From NCBI GenBank assembly GCA_018672145.1, contig JABHGH010000006.1:1-43464 (forward strand): a stretch of 43,464 nucleotides of DNA. Reading direction: 5' to 3'. Shown here piece by piece: positions 1-10,420 of the stretch (position 1 is its first letter; the number at the start of each line of letters is the position of its first letter). Made by a program: the position numbers and the translations under genes. Source of the stretch: Flavobacteriaceae bacterium (GTDB lineage Bacteria > Bacteroidota > Bacteroidia > Flavobacteriales > Flavobacteriaceae). Below the pieces are notes generated by a model. The model did not search any database, had not been told where the DNA came from, and saw only the letters and a program-made list of their open reading frames with translations.

Positions 1-983
1 CCCATAGGGCCATATAGCAAACCACCAATGAGTATTACCACAAAAATCTCTAGTGGGTGTGATTTGACAGAGTTTGAAAAGATTATGGGTTGGGTTAAAA
101 AATTATCAATGAGCTGGCCAACTGAAAACCCAATAAAGACATAAATTGTTTTTGGTAGTGTTTCAGAAGCAAAGTGAGCGTCAAGGTTACTTGTCATTGT
201 GAGAAATACCATCAAAAAAGATCCAATGATTGGTCCCAAGTAGGGTATCAGATTTAGTAACGCACAAACAAAAGCTATTGTGACCGCATTGGGGATTCCA
301 AAAATGAGAAGTACGATTGTATAAACAACAAATAAAATGCTAATTTGAATTAGCAGTCCAATAAAGTATCTTGAGAGTAAATTTTTGATGGAAAGGATTG
401 ATTTTTCTACTCGAGACACATTTTTGTTTACAACAAAAACCATAATTATTTTTTCTAGTAACCCACTATCTTTTAGGAAGAAAAACGACATAAATACCAC
501 AGAAAAAAGCCCGATTGTAAAACCGCTTAATCCATAAATTAGGCTATTGACAGCATCTGGTAGAAAACCATAGTTGACTTTCGACAAACTTCGGTCCACC
601 CATTCCTGTAAATCGAGACCATATTGATTGAGGTAAACATTCAATTCATCAACGAGTTTGGTTACTGTGGACTCAAGAGAGTTCACATTTAACAAGGACA
701 GATTTTTGGCCTGTTCAATAATGACAGGCACCAATAAAGAGACAATACCTAAAAACACAGACAACAGGATTATAATTGTTGTTAATGAAGAAAGGGTATT
801 GCTGAATTTAAACCTTTTTAAAAGAAGCGTTATGGGTCTGCCTACTAAAGAAACCACTGCTGCAATAAAAAGGTAGTAAAGAAGAGACTGAATGGTGTTG
901 ATCATTTGGTAAAGCCCAATGAGTAATACTATGATTAAAAATCCTTGAACGATTCCTCTAGTAATTTCTTTTGCATTCATCAT
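1..983 (-). CDS. AI-2E family transporter (PerM/YdiK type), C-terminus cut by window edge
   Basis: This polytopic inner-membrane permease runs off the left edge, so it is absent from the ORF track; I translated it by hand. It begins with two ATG codons (983 and 980) and stays open for 327 codons. Hydrophobic helices near the N-terminus are followed by a soluble stretch and then the C-terminal membrane half carrying LNLIPYLGPIIGSF and QLIDNFLTQP, which are typical of the AI-2E/PerM family (export or exchange of small molecules; the substrate is rarely known). The last visible residues, GGLLYGPMG, suggest that only the final helix is missing. It starts 15 bases after the rsmE stop on the same strand, so it is probably the last gene of a tsaD-rsmE-permease unit. 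The family is clear; the substrate is not. Confidence 0.88.
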   Translation of the reverse strand, partial: MMNAKEITRGIVQGFLIIVLLIGLYQMINTIQSLLYYLFIAAVVSLVGRPITLLLKRFKFSNTLSSLTTIIILLSVFLGIVSLLVPVIIEQAKNLSLLNVNSLESTVTKLVDELNVYLNQYGLDLQEWVDRSLSKVNYGFLPDAVNSLIYGLSGFTIGLFSVVFMSFFFLKDSGLLEKIIMVFVVNKNVSRVEKSILSIKNLLSRYFIGLLIQISILFVVYTIVLLIFGIPNAVTIAFVCALLNLIPYLGPIIGSFLMVFLTMTSNLDAHFASETLPKTIYVFIGFSVGQLIDNFLTQPIIFSNSVKSHPLEIFVVILIGGLLYGPM

Positions 984-998
984 ATAAATATAGTTTTT

Positions 999-1700
999 TT
1001 AGTCAAACAAAAGCGCAATACTGTGGCAGGCAGAAATACCTGCTGTTTCGGTACGCAGACGCTTTTTTCCCAAGCTGATCGCCATCACATTAGCGTCGAG
1101 AGCAGTTTGAATCTCTAGGGCTGTAAAGTCTCCCTCAGGGCCAATAAATATGGAAATCGATTTTTTTGATATCACGTCATGGTTTATTTTTTTCTTAGGA
1201 GAATCTTCGCAGTGCGCAATATATGCAACACCATCAAAGCGATCGAGAGCTGAAGTGAAATCAGAGATAGGATGAATGACAGGTGCATGTGCTCCCATAG
1301 ATTGTTTCATTGCTGCTATGGATACTTTACGTAATCGGTCTGTGTTTAAGGTTTTTCGTTCGCTACGCTGACAAATGATGGGCGTTATGGCATGGACTCC
1401 AATCTCTGTAGCTTTTTCGACAAACCACTCTATTCGATCTTTATTTTTTGTGGGCGCAATAAAAATGTGTAAATGATATGGGTCAGATGCAATCTTCTCA
1501 CAACGAACAATAACAGCAACACACGTTTTGGAGTCAACTTGCGTTAGCTCAGCTGTAAAGCGATAGCCCAGCCCATTTGTAATACTGACGATGTCTCCTA
1601 TATTTTTTCGTAAGACCTTTGCAAGATGTCTACTTTCGTCTCTATCAAAAAAAACGTCAGTACTTGTGGCACAAAGAGAAGGAATATAAAATTGTTGCAT
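999..1700 (-). CDS. rsmE: 16S rRNA (uracil-1498-N3)-methyltransferase RsmE
   Basis: This SPOUT-class enzyme methylates N3 of U1498 in 16S rRNA with S-adenosylmethionine. At 233 residues it has the usual family length. An N-terminal PUA-like part is followed by the knotted SAM-binding region with GPEGDFTALE (about 187-196) and LGKKRLRTETA (about 210-220), the family's two signature motifs. Its ATG overlaps the tsaD stop codon by one base (TAATG), which implies translational coupling behind tsaD. No unusual residue is apparent. Confidence 0.95.
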   Translation of the reverse strand: MQQFYIPSLCATSTDVFFDRDESRHLAKVLRKNIGDIVSITNGLGYRFTAELTQVDSKTCVAVIVRCEKIASDPYHLHIFIAPTKNKDRIEWFVEKATEIGVHAITPIICQRSERKTLNTDRLRKVSIAAMKQSMGAHAPVIHPISDFTSALDRFDGVAYIAHCEDSPKKKINHDVISKKSISIFIGPEGDFTALEIQTALDANVMAISLGKKRLRTETAGISACHSIALLFD

Positions 1701-2692
1701 TACAGTGACATTCTAGATTGTGATTGGCTTGTGAGCTTGCCAAAATGATTGTGTTGATATTTAAAATGCCCTGCCACAGCAATCATCGCAGCATTGTCTG
1801 TTGTGAAAGTCAAAGGCGGAATAAATACATTCCATTCCTTTCTTTTGGCCAATGCCTTTCGCAGACCTGAATTTGCTGATACCCCACCACCAAGAACAAT
1901 TTGATTGACGCCTGTTTGATCGACAGCTTTCTCAAGTTTTTCCATGACGATACGAATCAATGTAGATTGAATGGACGCACACAGATTATTGCGTTGATCG
2001 GTTATAAAATTTTTGTCAAGTTCTTGTTGTTTTCGTAGGAAGTACAGCACGTTGGTTTTAAATCCACTAAAACTAAAATCTAGATCAGGAACTTTGGGAA
2101 TTGAAAAAGGAATATTGGGAGTGCCTCGTTGTGCATAGTGGTCAATATAAGGCCCTGCAGGATAGGGTAGTCCAAGCATTTTGCCAGCTTTATCAAATGC
2201 CTCGCCAATTGCATCGTCAAGCGTTTGGCCAATGACTTTCATTTGATCAGGAGCGGTAACCAATACGAGCTGTGTGTGCCCGCCAGAAACGGTTAGTCCC
2301 AGAAAGGGAAAAGATGGGTTTGGTGTTGATTTTTCAAAGTGCACCAACAAATGTGCTTGCATATGATTTACCTCAATGAGTGGCACCTCTAACGACATTG
2401 CCAATGACTTGGCAAACGAATTGGCAACAAGTAAAGAGCCCATTAATCCTGGACCTAGTGTATAAGCTACTGCATTTACCTCTTTTTTGTCGATATTTGC
2501 TTTATCAAGAGCTTGGTCAACGACTGGAATGATATGTTGTAAGTGGGCACGTGCAGCCAATTCGGGAACAACACCCCCGTAATGTTTATGCACTTCTTGG
2601 TTGGCGATAATGTTCGATCGAACATAACCGTCAACGAGTACCGCTGCAGCAGTATCGTCACAAGACGACTCAATTCCAAGGATGACAGGCAT
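1700..2692 (-). CDS. tsaD: tRNA N6-adenosine threonylcarbamoyltransferase TsaD
   Basis: TsaD transfers the threonylcarbamoyl group to A37 of ANN-decoding tRNAs, working with TsaB, TsaC and TsaE. The 330-residue protein starts MPVILGIESSCDDTAAAV, the family N-terminus, and keeps the metal-binding HMQAH (His110 and His114) and the SGGHTQLV nucleotide-site motif. It heads a minus-strand unit with rsmE and the AI-2E permease. The start lies 35 bases from the divergent tamB start, with a TAACTTTG -7 box 17 bases upstream. The identification is firm. Confidence 0.97.
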   Translation of the reverse strand: MPVILGIESSCDDTAAAVLVDGYVRSNIIANQEVHKHYGGVVPELAARAHLQHIIPVVDQALDKANIDKKEVNAVAYTLGPGLMGSLLVANSFAKSLAMSLEVPLIEVNHMQAHLLVHFEKSTPNPSFPFLGLTVSGGHTQLVLVTAPDQMKVIGQTLDDAIGEAFDKAGKMLGLPYPAGPYIDHYAQRGTPNIPFSIPKVPDLDFSFSGFKTNVLYFLRKQQELDKNFITDQRNNLCASIQSTLIRIVMEKLEKAVDQTGVNQIVLGGGVSANSGLRKALAKRKEWNVFIPPLTFTTDNAAMIAVAGHFKYQHNHFGKLTSQSQSRMSL

Positions 2693-2697
2693 GATTC

Positions 2698-2712
2698 TTG
2701 TTTGGAAAACAA
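2698..2712. repeat. Short inverted repeat in the tsaD/tamB divergent gap
   Basis: TTGTTT-GGA-AAACAA is a perfect 6-base dyad with a 3-base spacer. It occupies almost half of the 35-base gap between two divergent genes and overlaps the tsaD -7 box. It could be an operator. A dyad this short and AT-rich can also occur by chance. Confidence 0.3.
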
Positions 2713-2717
2713 AGTTA
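2710..2717 (-). promoter_or_regulatory. Candidate -7 box of tsaD (TAACTTTG)
   Basis: This is an exact match to the Bacteroidota -7 consensus TAnnTTTG on the minus strand, 17 bases before the tsaD ATG. A TTTC lies 18 bases upstream, one mismatch from the -33 TTTG. The position allows a leader of roughly 12 bases. It is assigned by motif only. Confidence 0.45.
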
Positions 2718-2727
2718 ATACATTGAT

Positions 2728-5700
2728 TTGACCCAGAAACACTGGCGTAACGTAAAAAAAATCACTCTGCTAAGCTTTGCGTTAGCATTACTCACCCTTT
2801 TACTCTTGATTTCTCCATTAGGCCAGTCCATGATCAATGCTTGGTTGACATCCAAACTTGTTGAAAATCGTGATATTGATGTCACAATTGGCTCTTTGTT
2901 TGCCAACCCTGTAGGAGACACTTCTTTTTCGGATGTGCTTATACGCGATCACAAAGGAGATACTCTCATTTATATCGGTCAATTTGAATTTGAATCCTAT
3001 CGTATAGGACAATTAATAAACAATAATATTCACCTTGGAAATGCCAAGATTCATGGACTTTTTTTAAATGTTAAAAGACATAATAAAGATAAAAAAACCA
3101 ACCTCGATCTTTTTGCAGAAAAACTCAAACCAAAAACCCCCAACGGAAGACGCTATGAAGCAAGCAAAATCAATGTTGTTGATGCAAAGCTGAGCTTTGC
3201 CGATAACAATAAAGCAAAATCCATTGGGAATACCTTTACGGACCTCCATGGTGAACTCAGTGATTTTTCGTTACAAGGGGATGTCGTCTCATTTGATATA
3301 AACCAAATGAGCTTTTTCGTTGACGAACAAGATCTTCAAGTAACCAATTTACAAACACAGTTCTCTCATGATGCGTTGAAGACCAGTTTTGAAAATCTTG
3401 TCGTGTCCACGCCCAACTCACTCTTTGCTTCTGATGTGAAAATGACATATCCCAAGGGCGGAATGCAAAGCTTTAATGAAAAAGTTCGCATTGATGCTGT
3501 GGTTCGAGAGACAGTTCTTGGGCTGGGTGATATTCAAAAGATTTACCCTGACGTTTCTACAGATGGATCAGTGGCCATCCAATATGCGAAATTTATGGGT
3601 ACCCTCAATGACTTCTCAGTTTCATCGTTTAAGGCGCGTTTTGAGAACAGTATGTTGTCTGGAGCGTTATCGCATAAAGCCAATCAATCGTTTTTTACCA
3701 TCACTACGCTTTCTACTACCTATGATGATATAGCCCGGTTGATCCCTTCTTTTAATGATCCTAAATACAATTTTATTCAACGAAGTGGCACATTGAATGT
3801 CAAAGGAAACATTTCCTTATCTCCTTCAACTAGTGCCATTGATGTTGTGTTGGGTTCATCTCTTGGGTTTATTGATATTGACGTTGATTTCACGAATTCA
3901 AAGCAGGGCGGAGAAACAAATTATCGAGGAAAAATCAAATCAAAAAGGGTTGATGTAGGAAGGCTATTAAACCATGATGGATTTGGTTCGACTGCGGTCG
4001 CACTTCAATTGAGCGGAAAAGGATTTGATCGACAAAACACAAGGTTGTGGGGTGATTTAACAGCGTTTACTTATGGGGCATATCCTTATCAAAACATCTC
4101 TGTTGATATCCGAGCCGTTGATAAGTTGATACGTAGCGTAGTTGACATTGCTGACTCCAATGCCAACATACGGATGGAAGGTAGTTTTGACTCTTCTGGT
4201 GAACTATGGAATATTTCTAGCAACACCCAAATCGACGATCTCAATTTGCATGTGATAAATCCGCTGCTCTCCACAAAGGAAATGGTTTTTTCTGGAAACA
4301 TTGAGTTGGTTAGCCAGGGTACAAAACTTAATGATTTTATTGGGGATATCAGTGTGAGTGATTCTAGAGTCGTGTCAAACGGGGAAGTTTTTGACTTTGA
4401 TGAACTGACGATTCAATCTCGATTGAATAAGGATATACGGTTTATAAATCTCAGGTCGAGCGATGTTTTAAACGGATTGATATATGGTCGTTTTCGTTTT
4501 TCAGATTTACGTAAAATGACAGAAAATGCAGTAGGTGGCTATTTCTCGAATTTCAAGAAAAACAAGGTTGATGGGTCTGCTTTTGTAAATTTCAATGTGA
4601 ACGTAAAGGAAAAAATATCTCGTGTACTTTCAAGCAATATTATCGTAGATGATAATACTTTTCTGCGTGGTAAATTGAGTGGAAATCATAAAGACTTTGC
4701 TTTACAAGTTGAGGTTCCCAATATCCATTATTCAAGTAATAGCCTGTCCGATATCAGTCTTACTATTGACAACAGCAACCCTTTATATAATGGATATATG
4801 CAAGTCCAGAAATTTGAAAATGAGAATGTTCAGGTTCATAATTTCAAGATGATCAACACACCCATGAATGACACCTTGTATTTTCGTGCAGAGTACGATG
4901 GGGGATCAGTGAAAAACAACCTAAACTTTTATGTGGCTTTACCTGCCAGTAAGGAAATAATTGTTGGTATTCAGCCATCAAAAATTGTGTTTCAAAACAA
5001 GCAATGGGAAGTCAATCATGAGCGCATGAATGCCAGCAAACTACGTTTTAATCGTGATGGGTATAAGCTAGAGCCAATCGTTTTTACCAATGACAATTCA
5101 GTGATGCATCTGTCTATTGACCAACAACAAAAGCAACGTATTCAAGCCACTTTTGAAAATGTTTTTTTGGCCGATATCCTGACGTCTAAGCCCAAACTGA
5201 CAATAGAGGGTGTTGCTAATGGTAATATTGACATCACTAGAGATCAATCTGTCATTGGAGGTGAGGCAAATGTCCAGATCGATTCGTTACTTTTTAATGA
5301 TTCATTTTTGGGGGACGCTTCATTTAATTTAAGTAGTATCAATGATGATGCATATCGTTTGCAGTTTTCCACTGCTATTGAGGAGCTTTCTACAAGTGAA
5401 ATAAATGGTTTGATTTATACTAGCGAAGGAAATACTAACCTAGACTTACATGCAAATTTTGCCGAATTTCCAGCAAGTATTTTAGATCGTTTAATAGGGA
5501 ATGCACTTACAGATGTTTCGGGAAAATTACATGGCTCGGTCTCCGTGAGTGGTCGGCTTGACCAACCCTTGCTAAACGGCGAGATGTTTTTTGATGCTGT
5601 TCAGCTTTCAGTACCTTATTTAAATGTTGGCTATGCCTTTCTTGACCAAACAAAACTCGAGATTAGTCCAACTTCATTTCGATTTTTGCCCACCACGGTG

Positions 5701-7044
5701 CTAGATACTTCCAAGAACACTTCTGGTTTATTTGCGGGATCAATTTTACATCGGAATTTTGATTTCTTTACCCTAGACATGAACTTTGATTCTGATGGAT
5801 TATTGATTTTAGATACGGATTACACTCCGAACATAAATTATTATGGATCTGCATTTTTATCTGGAAACGCACACATTCACGGCCCTTCAGGATCTTTGAC
5901 TTTTGATGTTTCAGGAGAGTCTGCGAAGGGAACAAACATTTATATTCCTATTGACAATGAAACGAGTATCGAAAATGTATCTTACATCCGATTTGTCGAT
6001 AAAAATATAAAGAATCAAAACTCTGAGTTGTCGGATGAAGAAGCTCAAATCAAAGGTCTTTCTCTTAATTTTGATCTAAACATTACATCAAACGCCCAGC
6101 TCGAAATTGTTTTTGATTCTGAAACAGGTAGCACCCTTAGTGGGCGAGGAGTTGGAAATATTTTAATGGAAATTGACACCAATGGCAGGTTTGGTGTCTG
6201 GGGTGATTTTATTGCGCTGGACGGTGCTTATAACTTTAGGAACCTTGGAATCATTGAGAAAGAATTTTCTGTACAGCCCGGCGGTACGATTGTGTGGAAT
6301 GGTGATCCTTTTGATGCACAAATGAACTTGCAAGCGGTATATGAAGTTCCTGGTGGAGCAAACCCTGCTATTTTATTGGAAACACCTGGCTTGAACAGAA
6401 AAATCCTAACCGATGTGACCATAAACTTGACAGGAAGTTTATTGAGACCCGAAACACCTTCATTCTCAATTGATTTCCCCAATACATCTTCTAATGTGCG
6501 TAATGAGTTACAATACAGGTTAGACGACGAAGAACGAAGGCAAATTCAAGCGATTTCCCTTCTTTCTCAAGGAGTTTTTATAAGTGATTTGTCGCTATCT
6601 GCGATATCAGCACAAACACTCACAAACAATCTTTTTCAAAAGGCTTCTGGCGTTTTTGAGTCTATTTTCTCCGGAGATGAAGATAAGGTTAAGCTGGGGT
6701 TGGATTATTTACAAGGAGATCGGAATGCTGCCGAGACAACTCGTACAAGAGATCGGTTGGGACTCACCCTTGTTACCGAAGTCTCCGAACGACTATTGAT
6801 TAACGGTAAAGTTGGAGTTCCTGTGGGTGGTGTAGAGGAAACAATCATTGTGGGCGATGTAACAATTGAATTTCTATTAAGTAAGGATGGGGCTTTACGT
6901 GCTCGAATTTTTAATCGTGAAAATGAGTTTCAGTACTTTGGTGATGAGCTTGGTTATACGCAAGGAGTTGGTTTATCCTACCGTGTTGGTTTTGAAGATT
7001 TTAAATCTTTAATTAAGAAGATTGTAAAAAAGAATCCCATTTAA
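2728..7044 (+). CDS. tamB: Translocation and assembly module protein TamB (AsmA/DUF490 superfamily)
   Basis: This large (1438 residues) periplasm-spanning protein has one N-terminal membrane anchor (about residues 10-35). A long repetitive beta-rich body of the AsmA/TamB bridge-protein kind follows, ending in the TamB domain (about 1050-1420; for example SGRGVGNILMEIDTNG and GDFIALDGAYNFRNLG). TamB-like proteins are thought to carry phospholipid to the outer membrane or to help assemble outer-membrane proteins. The start must be TTG at 2728: the frame has a stop at 2716-2718, no ATG or GTG lies between, and the first ATG (2830) would delete the anchor. It is divergent from tsaD. A dedicated promoter is not obvious in the 35-base gap and may lie inside tsaD. 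Confidence 0.93.
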   Translation: MTQKHWRNVKKITLLSFALALLTLLLLISPLGQSMINAWLTSKLVENRDIDVTIGSLFANPVGDTSFSDVLIRDHKGDTLIYIGQFEFESYRIGQLINNNIHLGNAKIHGLFLNVKRHNKDKKTNLDLFAEKLKPKTPNGRRYEASKINVVDAKLSFADNNKAKSIGNTFTDLHGELSDFSLQGDVVSFDINQMSFFVDEQDLQVTNLQTQFSHDALKTSFENLVVSTPNSLFASDVKMTYPKGGMQSFNEKVRIDAVVRETVLGLGDIQKIYPDVSTDGSVAIQYAKFMGTLNDFSVSSFKARFENSMLSGALSHKANQSFFTITTLSTTYDDIARLIPSFNDPKYNFIQRSGTLNVKGNISLSPSTSAIDVVLGSSLGFIDIDVDFTNSKQGGETNYRGKIKSKRVDVGRLLNHDGFGSTAVALQLSGKGFDRQNTRLWGDLTAFTYGAYPYQNISVDIRAVDKLIRSVVDIADSNANIRMEGSFDSSGELWNISSNTQIDDLNLHVINPLLSTKEMVFSGNIELVSQGTKLNDFIGDISVSDSRVVSNGEVFDFDELTIQSRLNKDIRFINLRSSDVLNGLIYGRFRFSDLRKMTENAVGGYFSNFKKNKVDGSAFVNFNVNVKEKISRVLSSNIIVDDNTFLRGKLSGNHKDFALQVEVPNIHYSSNSLSDISLTIDNSNPLYNGYMQVQKFENENVQVHNFKMINTPMNDTLYFRAEYDGGSVKNNLNFYVALPASKEIIVGIQPSKIVFQNKQWEVNHERMNASKLRFNRDGYKLEPIVFTNDNSVMHLSIDQQQKQRIQATFENVFLADILTSKPKLTIEGVANGNIDITRDQSVIGGEANVQIDSLLFNDSFLGDASFNLSSINDDAYRLQFSTAIEELSTSEINGLIYTSEGNTNLDLHANFAEFPASILDRLIGNALTDVSGKLHGSVSVSGRLDQPLLNGEMFFDAVQLSVPYLNVGYAFLDQTKLEISPTSFRFLPTTVLDTSKNTSGLFAGSILHRNFDFFTLDMNFDSDGLLILDTDYTPNINYYGSAFLSGNAHIHGPSGSLTFDVSGESAKGTNIYIPIDNETSIENVSYIRFVDKNIKNQNSELSDEEAQIKGLSLNFDLNITSNAQLEIVFDSETGSTLSGRGVGNILMEIDTNGRFGVWGDFIALDGAYNFRNLGIIEKEFSVQPGGTIVWNGDPFDAQMNLQAVYEVPGGANPAILLETPGLNRKILTDVTINLTGSLLRPETPSFSIDFPNTSSNVRNELQYRLDDEERRQIQAISLLSQGVFISDLSLSAISAQTLTNNLFQKASGVFESIFSGDEDKVKLGLDYLQGDRNAAETTRTRDRLGLTLVTEVSERLLINGKVGVPVGGVEETIIVGDVTIEFLLSKDGALRARIFNRENEFQYFGDELGYTQGVGLSYRVGFEDFKSLIKKIVKKNPI

Positions 7045-7078
7045 TAAAAAAAACACAACAAAACCAGCTTATATGAAC

Positions 7079-7097
7079 GTCAATTTTCATTATTGAC
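7079..7097. repeat. Hairpin-capable inverted repeat between tamB and pfkA
   Basis: GTCAAT-TTTCATT-ATTGAC forms a 6-base stem with a 7-base loop, 35 bases after the tamB stop and 58 bases before pfkA. No T-run follows it, so it is a weak candidate for an intrinsic terminator. It could equally be an operator of the glycolytic genes. Confidence 0.25.
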
Positions 7098-7127
7098 AAA
7101 ATCCCAAATTACCCATGATTTCAGAAA

Positions 7128-7136
7128 TATAGTTTG
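7128..7136 (+). promoter_or_regulatory. Possible -7 box of pfkA (TATAGTTTG)
   Basis: TATAGTTTG differs from TAnnTTTG by one extra spacer base and ends 18 bases before the pfkA ATG. It lies in the 110-base gap after tamB, where a promoter for the pfkA-gapA-kinase unit is expected. No convincing -33 element is seen. Confidence 0.3.
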
Positions 7137-7154
7137 TAATTTCGCGGTGAAAAT

Positions 7155-8141
7155 ATGACCAACAAAATTCAACATATTGCTGTATTAACTTCAGGAGGTG
7201 ACGCACCAGGTATGAATGCTGCGCTTCGCTCTGTAGTTCGAAGTTGTTCTTTTTTTAACATCCAATGCTCGGGTGTGTACAGAGGTTACCAAGGTTTAAT
7301 AGAAGGAGATATTCGCCTTCTCGATGCTCGAAGCGTAAATAACATTATCAACAAGGGTGGCACAAAACTAAAATCAGCACGCTCTTTGGATTTTCACGAA
7401 AAACAAGGAAGAAAAAAGGCATTCAATAATCTGAAAGAACACAATATTGACGCCCTTATCGTTATTGGTGGAGATGGTAGCTTTACAGGTGGAATGATCT
7501 TTGAACGTGAATTTGGTGTTCCTGTTATAGGCATTCCAGGAACAATAGATAACGATATCTATGGGACTTCCCATACCATTGGCTATGACACTGCATTAAA
7601 TACTGTTGTTGAAGCCATTGATAAAATTCGTGACACTGCGATTTCACACAACCGCCTCTTCTTTGTAGAGGTTATGGGTAGAGACGCTGGTCATATTGCG
7701 CTTAATGTTGGTATTGGTGCTGGTGCTGAAGAAATTCTTATTCCCGAAGAAAACCTGGGCCTAGATCGATTGCTTGATTCTCTACGCAGAAGTAAGATGT
7801 CAGGGAAATCTTCTAGCATTGTTGTTGTCGCCGAGGGTGACAAAATTGGTAAAAACGTTTTTGAACTTGCTGAGCACATAGAGAAAAACCTTCCTGATTA
7901 TGAAGTTAGAGTTTCTGTTTTGGGTCATATTCAGCGTGGTGGCACGCCAACATGCTTTGATCGTGTTCTCGCAAGTCGTATGGGACTTAAAGCTGTAGAG
8001 TCCATTCAAGATGGTAAAAGCGGCCAGATGGTTGGAATCATAAATGGAGAAATGATACTAACACCATTGAGCAAAGCAATAAAAGGAAAATCTAAAATCA
8101 AGCGTGAACTCATTAGAGTTTCAGATATAATGACTCTTTAA
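7155..8141 (+). CDS. pfkA: ATP-dependent 6-phosphofructokinase
   Basis: PfkA phosphorylates fructose 6-phosphate to fructose 1,6-bisphosphate, the committed step of glycolysis. At 328 residues it has bacterial PfkA length. The motifs appear in order: TSGGDAPGMNAALR (ATP site), GGDGSFTG (the glycine form seen in ATP-using rather than pyrophosphate-using enzymes), PGTIDNDIYGT with the catalytic Asp, MGRDAGHIAL, and GHIQRGGTP near the C-terminus. It is the first of three co-directional genes, with gapA 30 bases downstream, and presumably shares its transcript. It has no odd features. Confidence 0.97.
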   Translation: MTNKIQHIAVLTSGGDAPGMNAALRSVVRSCSFFNIQCSGVYRGYQGLIEGDIRLLDARSVNNIINKGGTKLKSARSLDFHEKQGRKKAFNNLKEHNIDALIVIGGDGSFTGGMIFEREFGVPVIGIPGTIDNDIYGTSHTIGYDTALNTVVEAIDKIRDTAISHNRLFFVEVMGRDAGHIALNVGIGAGAEEILIPEENLGLDRLLDSLRRSKMSGKSSSIVVVAEGDKIGKNVFELAEHIEKNLPDYEVRVSVLGHIQRGGTPTCFDRVLASRMGLKAVESIQDGKSGQMVGIINGEMILTPLSKAIKGKSKIKRELIRVSDIMTL

Positions 8142-8165
8142 AATCAGAATAATTACAAATCATAA

Positions 8166-9173
<1,008 letters not shown>

Positions 9174-9182
9174 TTTCTAGAT

Positions 9183-10034
9183 ATGCGTTTAATTGTTGAT
9201 AGTGGCTCAACAAAAACAGACTGGATAGCTATTGATGATTCGGGTAAAATCTTATTAGAAACCCAAACACTTGGTCTGAACCCTCAGGTTCTCTCCGAGG
9301 CTATTGTTGAGGAACGGATCATCAACAATTACGAGCTTTATCGTATTCGCAATGAAGTCGATTCGACCTATTTCTATGGAGCAGGTTGCGGTACAGAACC
9401 ACCACGAAAATTGATGGAGGGTGTTTTGAAGTCTATTTTTCAGAACGCCACAGTTACTGTAAAGGAAGACACCTATGCTGCTGTGTATGCTACTACAGAT
9501 CCAGGTGAGCCAAGCGTAGTTTGTATCATTGGAACAGGATCTAATTGTAGTTTATATGATGGGGAAGCTGTTCATCAGAAAATCACTTCCTTAGGATACA
9601 TTTTGATGGATGACGCGAGTGGTAATTATTTCGGGCGTCAGTTGCTTCGAGATTTTTATTTCAACAAAATTCCAAAGTCATTGGCGGAGTCTTTTGCCGA
9701 AGAGTTCAATTTAGGTGCTGAGGAGATTAAAACGAATTTGTACAAAAAATCAAATCCAAACACATATTTGGCAACTTTTGCCAAGTTTGTGATTGTTCAC
9801 AAGAATGAGCCTTATATACAGGCTTTAATCAATAAAGGTTTAGGTTTGTTTATTGAGAATCAAATCCTGCAATTTGAGAAAGTGAAAGAGTTGCCAATCC
9901 ACTTTATTGGCTCAATTGCCTATTTCTTAAAAGAAGAACTTTCGCTAAAATTAGATTCTTATGGTTTGAAGCTTGGTAAGATTCTCAAAAAGCCAATCGA
10001 AGGACTTGTTTCTTACCACCAGTCTACAAACTAG
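9183..10034 (+). CDS. BadF/BadG/BcrA/BcrD-type sugar kinase (N-acetylglucosamine-kinase-like)
   Basis: This 283-residue member of the actin/hexokinase ATPase fold has a phosphate-1 motif DSGSTKTDWIAID at the N-terminus, a phosphate-2 motif IGTGSNCSLYDG (about 117-128), and an adenosine-site-like GSIAYFLKEEL near the end. The family includes N-acetylglucosamine and glucosamine kinases as well as activases of 2-hydroxyacyl-CoA dehydratases. No dehydratase partner or activase Fe-S cysteine pair is visible here, so an amino-sugar kinase is the better guess. It is the last gene of the pfkA-gapA unit. Its TAG overlaps the stop codon of the convergent ridA within CTAG. Confidence 0.8.
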   Translation: MRLIVDSGSTKTDWIAIDDSGKILLETQTLGLNPQVLSEAIVEERIINNYELYRIRNEVDSTYFYGAGCGTEPPRKLMEGVLKSIFQNATVTVKEDTYAAVYATTDPGEPSVVCIIGTGSNCSLYDGEAVHQKITSLGYILMDDASGNYFGRQLLRDFYFNKIPKSLAESFAEEFNLGAEEIKTNLYKKSNPNTYLATFAKFVIVHKNEPYIQALINKGLGLFIENQILQFEKVKELPIHFIGSIAYFLKEELSLKLDSYGLKLGKILKKPIEGLVSYHQSTN

Positions 10035-10411
10035 AGCACGGCAACTACAGATATTTCGACGTTTACACTTTTTGGTAGCCCAGCGACCTCAACGGTTTCT
10101 CGTGCTGGCGCAGTTTTATCGTTGAAAAAACGGCTATACTCTTCGTTGACCGCGACAAAGTCATTCATGTTAGACAAGTAAATTGTTGTCTTAACAACAT
10201 TATCAAAATTCATCGTAGCCGCATCTAATACGGCAGCAATATTTTTCATCACTTGTTTTGTTTCAGCAATAATATTATCATTGACCAAAGTCATCGTTTT
10301 TGGATCAAGAGCAATTTGCCCACTTGCATACAAAGTGTTATTGACAAGGACGGCTTGATTGTAAGGTCCAATAGGTGCTGGTGCATCTGCTGTTTGAATA
10401 ATTGTTTTCAT
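10031..10411 (-). CDS. ridA: RidA family 2-iminobutanoate/2-iminopropanoate deaminase
   Basis: RidA hydrolyses reactive enamine/imine intermediates released by PLP enzymes, protecting PLP-dependent proteins. The 126-residue protein carries the family signatures APAPIGPYNQAV at the N-terminus, LYASGQIALDP, an invariant-type Arg in PARETVEVAGLP (about 107), and a C-terminal VEISVVAV. It starts 9 bases after the lptD stop on the same strand and may be read from the lptD transcript. Its stop codon overlaps that of the convergent kinase gene. Confidence 0.93.
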   Translation of the reverse strand: MKTIIQTADAPAPIGPYNQAVLVNNTLYASGQIALDPKTMTLVNDNIIAETKQVMKNIAAVLDAATMNFDNVVKTTIYLSNMNDFVAVNEEYSRFFNDKTAPARETVEVAGLPKSVNVEISVVAVL

Positions 10412-10420
10412 AAAAATATA

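Noticed and set aside
658-876. 72-residue plus-strand ORF at the left edge
   Set aside because: It is antisense to the AI-2E permease, whose frame stays open from 983 to the window edge with clear family motifs.
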